In this document: piece after piece, positions 6,083 through 11,612 of the stretch
How positions within the stretch are numbered: position 1 is the first letter of the stretch
How the letters are laid out: every line of letters starts with the position of its first letter
Origin: Oscillospiraceae bacterium
Lineage (GTDB): Bacteria; Bacillota; Clostridia; Oscillospirales; Oscillospiraceae
Length of the DNA stretch: 11,698 bases
Reading direction: 5' to 3'
NCBI GenBank assembly: GCA_016292445.1
Contig: JAEDIN010000036.1
Location: 1-11,698 of the forward strand
The notes under the pieces: generated by a model
The model's database searches: none
What the model saw: only the letters and a program-made list of their open reading frames with translations
What the model was told of the DNA's origin: nothing
Made by a program: the position numbers and the translations under genes

Positions 6083-6475
6083 TCATTCAAGAGCGAATAT
6101 CTCAAAGCTGCCTCTTGCGGTCATGCGCCCGGTGTCGTCAAAGACCGAGGCCTCGATGAGTACGATCGTTCTGCCTTTTTTGACTATACGACCCTCTGCA
6201 CGCAGTTTTGTACCCCTTGAGGGGTGCAGAAAATTCATGTTGCTGCTCAAGGTCACACCCTTGTGTTCATCGCGGCTTACCAAAACGCCCGCCGCGACAT
6301 CGCACAGCGAATACACAAAGCCGCCGTGCGCCATGCCCCACGGATTCATTGCCTCGTTGCGCAGTTCACCCTCAACGATGCAGTGCTCATCGTCAAAATC
6401 GACTATTTTTATGCCGTTATATTTATTGAAGCCGCTCCGCTCATTGGCTATATTCAAGTATTCTTCCTTATTCAT
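6083..6475 (-). CDS. PaaI-family hotdog thioesterase
   Basis: A 130-residue single hotdog-fold protein, the usual length for PaaI-type acyl-CoA thioesterases. The family pattern is plain: NPWGMAHGGFVYSLCDVAAG (44-63), with the HGG loop at 50-52 and the probable catalytic acid D59 in the central helix, followed by strands SSNMNFLHPS and LRAEGRIVKKGRTIVLIEASVFD. Such enzymes hydrolyse CoA thioesters of aromatic or acyl groups in the cytosol; the substrate is not predictable. The ATG at 6475 has an AGAGG ribosome binding site 6 bases upstream. The gene sits 39 bases after the clpC stop and 20 before the glycosyltransferase. A strong promoter (6507-6535) at the clpC end indicates it heads its own two-gene unit, with read-through from clpC also possible. 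Confidence 0.88.
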   Translation of the reverse strand: MNKEEYLNIANERSGFNKYNGIKIVDFDDEHCIVEGELRNEAMNPWGMAHGGFVYSLCDVAAGVLVSRDEHKGVTLSSNMNFLHPSRGTKLRAEGRIVKKGRTIVLIEASVFDDTGRMTARGSFEIFALE

Positions 6476-6506
6476 ATTCTGCCTCTGTAATATAAAATAC
6501 AGTGAC

Positions 6507-6535
6507 AGTATAGCCTAAGTTTCGCCTTTCGTCAA
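6507..6535 (-). promoter_or_regulatory. Sigma-A promoter for thioesterase-glycosyltransferase unit
   Basis: TTGACG (6530-6535), a 17-base spacer and TATACT (6507-6512) give 5 of 6 matches at each hexamer with ideal spacing. The -35 lies in the last codons of clpC and the stop codon is in the spacer. Transcription should begin near 6500, about 25 bases before the thioesterase ATG. A short inverted repeat CTGTA-N8-TACAG (6485-6502) covers that start region and could be an operator. Confidence 0.7.
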
Positions 6536-8782
6536 AATGATTTTTTCGCCGCTGAGTGCGGCGCAAACGCTGTCGCCCTTGCCGAGCCTGCCGTCAAGCA
6601 GCATCTCGGCGGCGTTGTCCTCGATGAGGCTTTGTATTGTGCGCCTTAGCGGTCTTGCGCCGAATTTCTCGTCATAGCCCTTTTCGGCGAGCGCGTCTAT
6701 CACGCTGTCGGGCACGCTGAGGCGCATTCCCAGCTCGGCAAAGCGACCGGCAACGGTGCTGATCATGCGCTCGGTTATGCTGCGTATCTCCGACCTTGTC
6801 AAGCGGTGGAAAATAATCGTGTCGTCAATGCGGTTTAAAAATTCCGGCTTGAAGGTCTGCCGAAGCTCCTCGTTTACGCGCTCTTTAAGCTCCGTATCCG
6901 CCGACTGCCTGCCCTCAGACTGCGAAAAGCCGAGTCTGCGCCTGCCGTCGGTCATCGCCTTTGCACCGATGTTCGAGGTCATTACGATTATCGTGTTGCG
7001 AAAATCAATCCTTCTGCCGCCGGAGTCGGTGAGATGTCCGTCGTCCATGATTTGCAGCAGTATGCCCCACACATCCTCGTGCGCCTTTTCGATTTCGTCA
7101 AACAGCACCACCGACCACGGTCTGCGGCGCACCTTTTCGGTGAGCTGACCGCCGTCCTCGTAGCCGATGTAGCCCGGGGGAGAGCCGATGAGCTTGCTCA
7201 CGGCGTGCTTTTCCATGTATTCGGACATATCGAGCCGTATCATGGCATCGGATTCGCCGTAGACGGCCTCTGCCAGCGCGCGGCAAAGCTCTGTTTTACC
7301 CACGCCGGTAGGACCCAGGAATAAAAAGCTGCCTATCGGTCTGTTGGGGTCTGATAACCCCACTCTGCCGCGGCGAATTGCCCTCGCAACCGCAGATACA
7401 GCCTCACTCTGACCGATAACGCGGCGGTGCAGTATGCTCTCCATGTCGCGCAGCCGACGGCTTTCGTCGGAGTTGAGATTTGTCACGGGAATTCCCGTCC
7501 ACAGCGAAACGATGTCGGCAATGTCCTCCGCAGTCACAAGACTTCCGCGGTTTACTCTTATATGAGCTGCCGCCTCGTCAACAAGGTCTATTGCCTTGTC
7601 CGGCAAAAAGCGGTCGTTTATATAGCGCACGGATAAATCCACCGCAGCGGTCAGCGCAGGGTCGGAGATCTTAACGCAGTGGTGCTTTTCAAGGCTTGCC
7701 CGCACGCTTTTGAGCATCTCCAGCGTGCGCTCGCGGTCAGGCTCGGTGACCTTGACGGGCTGGAAGCGGCGCTCCAGGGCGGCATCCTTTTCAATGTGGC
7801 GGCGGTACTCCTCGGGGGTCGTTGCGCCGATTATCTGCACCTCGCCTCTGCCGAGGGCAGGCTTCAGAATATTCGCCGCATCGATTGCGCCCTCTGCCGA
7901 GCCTGCGCCGATTATGGTGTGAAGCTCGTCTATAAACAGGATAACATCACCGGCTTTTTTGACATCCTTGAGTATAGCTTTGACGCGCTCCTCAAAATCA
8001 CCGCGGTATTTCGTGCCTGCAAGAAGTGCCGGCATATCCAGCGACACAAGCCGCTTGCCTGCCATGCTCTCGGGAGCACTGCCGCCGGCTATATACAGGG
8101 CAATGCCCTCTGCCACCGCCGTCTTGCCCACACCCGGCTCGCCTATCAAAACAGGGTTGTTCTTCGTGCGCCGTGAGAGAATCTGCACGCTGCGCCGTAT
8201 CTCCTCGCTGCGGCCTATGACCGGCTCGATGCCGCCTGCCGCGGCAAGCTGCGTCAAGTCGCGGCTGTATTGGTCGAGCACCCTTGTTTCGCTGTGACGG
8301 ATGCTCGTCTTCGGACTGCTCTGCGGCTGTTTGGAGCGCTGTGAGCCTGCTCCGAACACCGCCATGATGTCCGTGTATATTTCATTTAGGTCAAAGCCTG
8401 CGGTTACAAGTGCCGCCGCACCGCCGCAATCCGGCTGGCGGAGAATGCCGAGCAAAATATGCTCCGTGCCCACATAACCGTGGCCGAGCTTTGACGCATC
8501 GCCTGCCGCCTTCTCGATGGCGGACCATGCGTGCTTGGTAAGCCCCTGCGCAGGCACGCCCGGTGCGCCGAGACCTGCCGTACTTGAAATAATTTCGCGC
8601 AGCTTGCGTTCGGATACTCCGCGCTCACGCAGTATTCTTGCGCCGAGGCCGGCACCCTCGTGCACTATGCCGAGCAGGAGGTGCTCCGTGCCCACATAGC
8701 TGTGACCGAGGCTGAACGCCGCGAGCCTTGCCTGCTCAATGGCCGACTCCGCTTTTTCCGTAAATTTCTCGTTATTCTTCAA
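6515..8782 (-). CDS. clpC: ClpC-like AAA+ unfoldase lacking the middle domain
   Basis: A Clp/Hsp100 ATPase that unfolds substrates and feeds them to ClpP. From the TTG at 8782 it has 755 residues; canonical ClpC has about 810. In order: double Clp N-domain with two GHxYVGTEH repeats (about 14-42 and 88-116), D1 Walker A GEPGVGKT (214-221), D1 pore loop GTKYRGDFE (256-264), Walker B ILFIDE (281-286), D2 Walker A GPTGVGKT (490-497), D2 pore GYIGYEDGG (537-545), Walker B VLFDE (559-563) and the ClpP-docking tripeptide LGF (617-619). D1 passes from DEAAAHIRVN (402-411) almost straight to VSLWTGIPV (425-433): the coiled-coil/UVR M-domain that binds MecA or McsA-type adaptors is absent. The TTG start is chosen because AGGAGG lies 9 bases upstream; the frame is open farther upstream but without family similarity. 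No ctsR, mcsA or mcsB is adjacent and no CtsR box is visible. ClpA-type naming is an alternative. Confidence 0.93.
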   Translation of the reverse strand: MKNNEKFTEKAESAIEQARLAAFSLGHSYVGTEHLLLGIVHEGAGLGARILRERGVSERKLREIISSTAGLGAPGVPAQGLTKHAWSAIEKAAGDASKLGHGYVGTEHILLGILRQPDCGGAAALVTAGFDLNEIYTDIMAVFGAGSQRSKQPQSSPKTSIRHSETRVLDQYSRDLTQLAAAGGIEPVIGRSEEIRRSVQILSRRTKNNPVLIGEPGVGKTAVAEGIALYIAGGSAPESMAGKRLVSLDMPALLAGTKYRGDFEERVKAILKDVKKAGDVILFIDELHTIIGAGSAEGAIDAANILKPALGRGEVQIIGATTPEEYRRHIEKDAALERRFQPVKVTEPDRERTLEMLKSVRASLEKHHCVKISDPALTAAVDLSVRYINDRFLPDKAIDLVDEAAAHIRVNRGSLVTAEDIADIVSLWTGIPVTNLNSDESRRLRDMESILHRRVIGQSEAVSAVARAIRRGRVGLSDPNRPIGSFLFLGPTGVGKTELCRALAEAVYGESDAMIRLDMSEYMEKHAVSKLIGSPPGYIGYEDGGQLTEKVRRRPWSVVLFDEIEKAHEDVWGILLQIMDDGHLTDSGGRRIDFRNTIIVMTSNIGAKAMTDGRRRLGFSQSEGRQSADTELKERVNEELRQTFKPEFLNRIDDTIIFHRLTRSEIRSITERMISTVAGRFAELGMRLSVPDSVIDALAEKGYDEKFGARPLRRTIQSLIEDNAAEMLLDGRLGKGDSVCAALSGEKIILTKGET

Positions 8783-8882
8783 GGCAATATTCCTCCTTGC
8801 TGAATTGTAATCCAAATTGTGCGCCGAAACTGCCGAAAACAAGCAGCCGCATACGGGATTATTGCCAAAAAGCGAAAGAAAT

Positions 8883-8913
8883 AAATGCAAAGTGAAAAAT
8901 TACATTTGCATTT
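8883..8913. promoter_or_regulatory. Operator-like inverted repeat between clpC and ferredoxin
   Basis: AAATGCAAA-N13-TTTGCATTT is a perfect 9+9 bp inverted repeat in the divergent region. The right arm contains the -35 hexamer of the ferredoxin promoter, so a bound regulator would block it. The arm-to-arm spacing of 22 bp, about two helical turns, suits a dimeric helix-turn-helix protein. The regulator is unknown. The rest of the 8783-8979 gap shows no confident clpC promoter. Confidence 0.5.
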
Positions 8914-8933
8914 TCGTATTTCTGTGGTACAAT
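8905..8933 (+). promoter_or_regulatory. Promoter of the ferredoxin gene
   Basis: TTTGCA (8905-8910) is 17 bases from TACAAT (8928-8933), which is preceded by TGG, giving an extended -10 (TGN-TACAAT). The predicted start near 8940 leaves about 40 bases to the ribosome binding site GGAGGT (8967-8972). Confidence 0.65.
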
Positions 8934-8979
8934 GCAGATTGCAAGTTAGTTGCTTGAGAATAAAATGGAGGTATTTATA

Positions 8980-9159
8980 ATGGCTTTTGTTATTACTGAA
9001 GAGTGCCTGTCCTGCGGTTCCTGCGCAGAGCAGTGCCCTGCCGAAGCAATCTTTGAGGGCGAGTCTCATTTCGAGATCAACCCCGAGAAGTGCCTGTCCT
9101 GCGGTTCCTGCAAGGCTCAGTGCCCCGCAAAGGCAATTGTTGAGGTCGAGGAAGAGTAA
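8980..9159 (+). CDS. Clostridial-type 2[4Fe-4S] ferredoxin
   Basis: A 59-residue low-potential electron carrier of the cytoplasm, the usual length for bacterial 2[4Fe-4S] ferredoxins. Two clusters are bound by CLSCGSCAEQCP (9-20) and CLSCGSCKAQCP (38-49), each C-x2-C-x2-C-x3-CP. The ATG at 8980 is chosen over an in-frame TTG 30 bases upstream because GGAGGT lies 7 bases before it and the protein then starts MAFVITEEC, as relatives do. The two halves come from an ancient duplication, yet here they share an identical 23-base stretch (9002-9024 and 9089-9111), offset by 29 codons. It is a single-gene unit with its own promoter and terminator. Likely partners (pyruvate:ferredoxin oxidoreductase, hydrogenase, Rnf) are not in the window. 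Confidence 0.97.
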   Translation: MAFVITEECLSCGSCAEQCPAEAIFEGESHFEINPEKCLSCGSCKAQCPAKAIVEVEEE

Positions 9160-9169
9160 TTTTTCTCAT

Positions 9170-9210
9170 AAAAAATCTGCGATTTGCTGCGGCTCATCGC
9201 AGATTTTTTT
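9170..9210 (+). terminator. Intrinsic terminator of the ferredoxin gene
   Basis: AAAAAATCTGCGAT and ATCGCAGATTTTTT form a 14-bp perfect stem around a 12-base loop, ending in seven T. It begins 11 bases after the ferredoxin stop. The A-run on the left arm would let it work leftward as well. Confidence 0.92.
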
Positions 9211-9235
9211 ATTTTCAATAGCGAACGAACGCTTC

Positions 9236-9376
9236 ATCTTATCGGCACTACCATAACCCGGTTCGCAAGATAACCGTAGAGTTAAAATTTCCCCTATCTT
9301 ATCGGTGCAGAGAAAAAGAGCGGTGTCCCGGTTCGTTACTCTCAGCTAGAGTTGAGATTGTCCCTATCTAATTGCC
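9236..9376. repeat. Imperfect tandem repeat of unknown type
   Basis: Two 43-base blocks, 9257-9299 and 9327-9369, align without gaps at a 70-base offset. They share CCCGGTTCG, TAGAGTT, ATT and CCCTATCT in register, while the bases between differ. The junction word ATCTTATCGG occurs at 9236 and 9296, and a decayed form (ATCTAATTGC) at 9366. The first copy can form the hairpin CGGTT-N8-AACCG. Function and family are not recognised. Confidence 0.6.
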
Positions 9377-9490
9377 GTACTGCAAGATAGCAGCAGCTAT
9401 GCCAAGCAGCAGGTACTAAAACCTTAGTCGGCGCACCGACCAATGCTGTGCAGTCCGTTAGAAGAGCGCACCGATTCTCCGTGCAAGATT

Positions 9491-9514
9491 CCAAAGGGCG
9501 GCTAAGCCCTTTGG
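9491..9514. repeat. Hairpin, 9-bp perfect stem
   Basis: CCAAAGGGC and GCCCTTTGG flank GGCTAA. No T-run follows, so it is not an obvious terminator. It is followed after 15 bases by a second hairpin; the pair resembles dispersed palindromic repeats found between genes in gut Clostridia, which is a recollection rather than a search result. Confidence 0.6.
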
Positions 9515-9529
9515 TCGCGTTTCTTTTGC

Positions 9530-9559
9530 AACTTTTCTTTGGCGAAACAAAGAAAAGTT
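9530..9559. repeat. Hairpin, 12-bp perfect stem
   Basis: AACTTTTCTTTG and CAAAGAAAAGTT flank a GCGAAA loop. The purine-rich arm ends 40 bases before the methyltransferase start. It could act as a leftward or rightward barrier or be a repeat-element end. Confidence 0.6.
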
Positions 9560-9599
9560 TGAAATATGATAGAATAATCAGATTTATCGAGAGCTGCTT

Positions 9600-10325
9600 A
9601 TGAATGATTTTGTAAAGCTCTGGGACGGCGGACCGCTGTTTTGCCAGTCGGAGCATTTTAAGCTCGGCACGGATTCCGTTCTGCTTGCCGATTTCGTGAA
9701 TATAGGCTCAAGGCAGCGGGGGATAGATCTCGGCTGCGGCTCGGGTGTTCTGCCGCTGCTGCTTTTGTCAAAAAGCGAGCGCCTGCACATGACGGGACTT
9801 GAGATAAACCCCGAGGCGGCGAAAACCGCCGAGGCAAACCTTGAGGCAAACAAGCTGGCCGAGCGCGGCAGCATCGTCACCGGCGATATCCGCTTGTGTA
9901 AGGAGCTGTTTAAATCCGGCGAATTTGACCTCGTGGTCGCAAATCCGCCGTATTTTGCCGAGGGCAGCGGAAAGCAAAGCACCGACGAGGCGAAGGCTGC
10001 GGCAAGGACGGAAACCCTGTGCACGCTCGGGGAGGTTTGCCGTGCAGCGGCGTATCTGTGCCGCACGGGTGGAGTTTTCTGCCTTGTACACAGAGCCGAG
10101 CGGCTTTGCGATGTGCTGTGCCTTCTGAGAGAATCCGGTCTTGAGCCGAAGCGGCTGCGCACGGTCGCGCACGATGCAAGCAAAGAGCCGTCGCTAATTC
10201 TCGTGGAAGCGCGTAGAGGCGGCAGCTCCGGGATGAAGCTTTTACCGCCGCTTTTTATCAGAAACCCCGACGGCAGCGAAACGCAGGAGATACTGAAAAT
10301 ATACCACAGGGAGGGCAAGCCATGA
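9600..10325 (+). CDS. YabB/TrmN6-like tRNA1(Val) adenine-N6 methyltransferase
   Basis: A 241-residue SAM-dependent methyltransferase of the group that N6-methylates adenosine 37 of tRNA-Val (E. coli TrmN6/YfiC; B. subtilis YabB). Motif I, the SAM loop, is IDLGCGSGVLPLLL (42-55); the acidic motif is GLEINPEAA (66-74); and the amino-methyltransferase catalytic motif is NPPY (115-118) within LVVANPPYF. The N-terminus SEHFKLGTDSVLLADF (17-32) is also typical of the family. The ATG at 9600 has only a weak GAGAG upstream. The stop overlaps the rsmI start as ATGA, so the two are translationally coupled, matching the yabB and rsmI (yabC) proximity of other Firmicutes. The exact tRNA target is inferred from family and context. 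Confidence 0.88.
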   Translation: MNDFVKLWDGGPLFCQSEHFKLGTDSVLLADFVNIGSRQRGIDLGCGSGVLPLLLLSKSERLHMTGLEINPEAAKTAEANLEANKLAERGSIVTGDIRLCKELFKSGEFDLVVANPPYFAEGSGKQSTDEAKAAARTETLCTLGEVCRAAAYLCRTGGVFCLVHRAERLCDVLCLLRESGLEPKRLRTVAHDASKEPSLILVEARRGGSSGMKLLPPLFIRNPDGSETQEILKIYHREGKP

Positions 10326-11149
10326 GCGGAAAACTGTATCTTGTCGGAACGCCGATAGGCAATCTCGGCGATTTTTCGCCACGCGCGACAGAAACCCTCG
10401 AGCAGGTCGATTTTATCGCCGCCGAGGATACAAGAGTAACGCTGAAGCTTCTGAATCATTTCGATATTCGCAAGCCCATGGTCAGCTATTTTGAGCACAA
10501 TAAATATGCCTCGGGCGCAAAAATATTCGAGCGCATCGCCGCCGGCGAGAGCTGCGCGCTTGTCACCGATGCCGGAATGCCGGCGATATCCGACCCCGGC
10601 GAGGATATCGTTCGTATGTGCGCGGAAAACGGCGTTGAGGTCGTGACCGTACCGGGGCCGTCGGCACTGATATCGGCAATTGCGCTGTCGGCGCTTCCGA
10701 CGGGCAGATTTTGCTTCGAGGGCTTTCTTTCGACGGCAAACAAAAGCCGCCGCGAGCATCTGGAGAGCCTTAAAAACGAGCGCCGCACAATGATTTTTTA
10801 CGAAGCGCCGCACAAGCTTCTGCGCACCCTTGAGGATATGAAGAACTGCTTCGGTGCGGACCGCAAAATATCGCTGTGCCGCGAGCTTACAAAGCTGCAC
10901 GAGCAGACCCTGCGCACAACGCTCGGCGGCGCGCTCGAGCATTTCACGCAGACACCGCCTAAGGGCGAGTTTGTGCTGGTGATAGACGGAGCTTCCGAGG
11001 CGGAAAACGAATTTGACATGCAAGACGCGCTCGAGCTTGTCGATAAGTACAGAGCCGAAGGACTAAGCCACAAGGCAGCATGCAAGAAGGCCGCAGCGGA
11101 CACGGGCTTTTCGGCAAACGAGCTTTACGACGCATCACTTAATAAATAA
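10322..11149 (+). CDS. rsmI: 16S rRNA (cytidine-1402 2'-O) methyltransferase RsmI
   Basis: RsmI 2'-O-methylates C1402 in the decoding centre of 16S rRNA. At 275 residues it has the family's usual length. It is a tetrapyrrole-methylase-fold enzyme with the expected motifs: KLYLVGTPIGNLGD (4-17), AEDTR (34-38), VTDAGMPAISDPG (80-92), VPGPSA (110-115) and FEGFL (132-136), then a C-terminal helical domain ending in SHKAACKKAAADTGFSANELY. The start ATG overlaps the stop of the upstream methyltransferase gene and has GGGAGG about 8 bases before it. It is the last ordinary chromosomal gene before a region of different character. Confidence 0.97.
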   Translation: MSGKLYLVGTPIGNLGDFSPRATETLEQVDFIAAEDTRVTLKLLNHFDIRKPMVSYFEHNKYASGAKIFERIAAGESCALVTDAGMPAISDPGEDIVRMCAENGVEVVTVPGPSALISAIALSALPTGRFCFEGFLSTANKSRREHLESLKNERRTMIFYEAPHKLLRTLEDMKNCFGADRKISLCRELTKLHEQTLRTTLGGALEHFTQTPPKGEFVLVIDGASEAENEFDMQDALELVDKYRAEGLSHKAACKKAAADTGFSANELYDASLNK

Positions 11150-11168
11150 AAAAACCGCTGACTTTATG

Positions 11169-11218
11169 AGCGTTGAGATAAGAAAACAAGCAAAAATCCA
11201 GTAAAATCAACGCTTTTA
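11169..11218 (+). terminator. Weak possible terminator after rsmI
   Basis: AGCGTTGA (11169-11176) and TCAACGCT (11207-11214) form an 8-bp stem followed by TTT. The 30-base loop makes it weak. Confidence 0.3.
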
Positions 11219-11266
11219 AGGGCAGTGGGCAAACAGGTTAGCTCAAAAATTGAATAACCAAGCGAC

Positions 11267-11300
11267 AAAAGGGATGTTACCGCAAGGCAGCATCCCTTTT
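11267..11300 (+). terminator. Terminator-like hairpin upstream of the small Cys-rich frame
   Basis: AAAAGGGATG and CATCCCTTTT flank a 14-base loop, which itself can fold as CC-GCAA-GG with a GNRA tetraloop. The right arm ends in four T. Together with the next hairpin it forms a double stop after rsmI. Confidence 0.55.
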
Positions 11301-11310
11301 CGCATACCCC

Positions 11311-11349
11311 AACGCCGCAGATTTTGAAAGAAGTCTGCGGCGTTTTTTT
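11311..11349 (+). terminator. Strong intrinsic terminator
   Basis: AACGCCGCAGA and TCTGCGGCGTT make an 11-bp GC-rich stem around a 12-base loop, followed by an unbroken run of seven T (11343-11349). It ends 14 bases before the ribosome binding site of the frame at 11382, so that frame can be expressed only through read-through or regulated anti-termination, unless a promoter overlaps the stem. Confidence 0.88.
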
Positions 11350-11381
11350 CTGTCCAAATCCAGAAAGGAGGCGCAGCCGGA

Positions 11382-11612
11382 ATGTACTTTATGAGCGGTA
11401 AAAGCCGCGCATTTGAAATGCTCATGCAGGGCAAGCCCGGATTTGACCGGTACGAGAACGGCTGCACCGAGCATGAGGACTGTAACACCTGCCACTTCTA
11501 CCGTCCGCACTGGAAATATCGGTTTTGTGTATATGCCGAGTGTCCGTATGAACCGGGCAGACTGACCGCAATCCGGCGCAGCTCGCAGGTAGGTGCTTTT
11601 AGGTCACAATAA
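11382..11612 (+). CDS. Small cysteine-rich protein, probably of mobile-element origin, perhaps truncated
   Basis: A 76-residue frame of unknown function. Five cysteines (28, 34, 37, 49, 54) are arranged C-x5-C-x2-C-x11-C-x4-C among aromatic residues (HFYRPHWKYRFCVYAECPY), suggesting a small zinc-binding fold. The ATG has a full AAAGGAGG (11364-11371) 10 bases upstream, better than chance. I have an impression of similar proteins in conjugative elements of gut Clostridia, but cannot confirm it. The last dozen residues (IRRSSQVGAFRSQ) look unlike the rest, and an opposing frame overlaps them, so the native C-terminus may have been lost at a junction near 11570-11580. A strong terminator sits immediately upstream. 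Confidence 0.55.
   Translation: MYFMSGKSRAFEMLMQGKPGFDRYENGCTEHEDCNTCHFYRPHWKYRFCVYAECPYEPGRLTAIRRSSQVGAFRSQ

Larger units (their letters stand above)
9211..9599. other. Gene-free region with repeats and hairpins
   Basis: No frame on either strand in this stretch looks like a protein. It holds an imperfect tandem repeat (9236-9376), scattered short complementary segments (for example ATCGGTGC at 9301-9308 with GCACCGAT at 9468-9475, and the small hairpin GTCGG-CGCA-CCGAC near 9427-9440), and two strong hairpins at 9491-9559. No clear promoter for the following methyltransferase gene was found. It may hold a structured RNA or dispersed repeat elements. Confidence 0.6.

Noticed and set aside
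8804..8809. TACAAT on the minus strand as a clpC -10 box
   Set aside because: It lies directly against the ribosome binding site, leaving no room for a leader, and no -35 is found at suitable spacing.
8783..8890. In-frame upstream extension of clpC (36 codons)
   Set aside because: The extension has no similarity to Clp N-domains, and the AGGAGG site at the TTG at 8782 marks the true start.
9236..9376. CRISPR array or tRNA gene (because of GGTTCG motifs)
   Set aside because: Only two imperfect copies with no unique spacers of even length; the GGTTCG words lack acceptor and anticodon stems.
9342..9656. A 104-codon minus-strand frame across the repeat region before the methyltransferase gene
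   Set aside because: It runs through two palindromes and the repeat unit and into the opposing gene; the translation looks like that of a non-coding dispersed repeat.
9584..11023. A 479-codon open frame on the minus strand opposite both methyltransferase genes
   Set aside because: It is antisense to two well-supported genes with clear motifs, has low-complexity Arg/Ser/Ala/Leu-rich translation, and no ribosome binding site; it reflects codon bias in the real genes.
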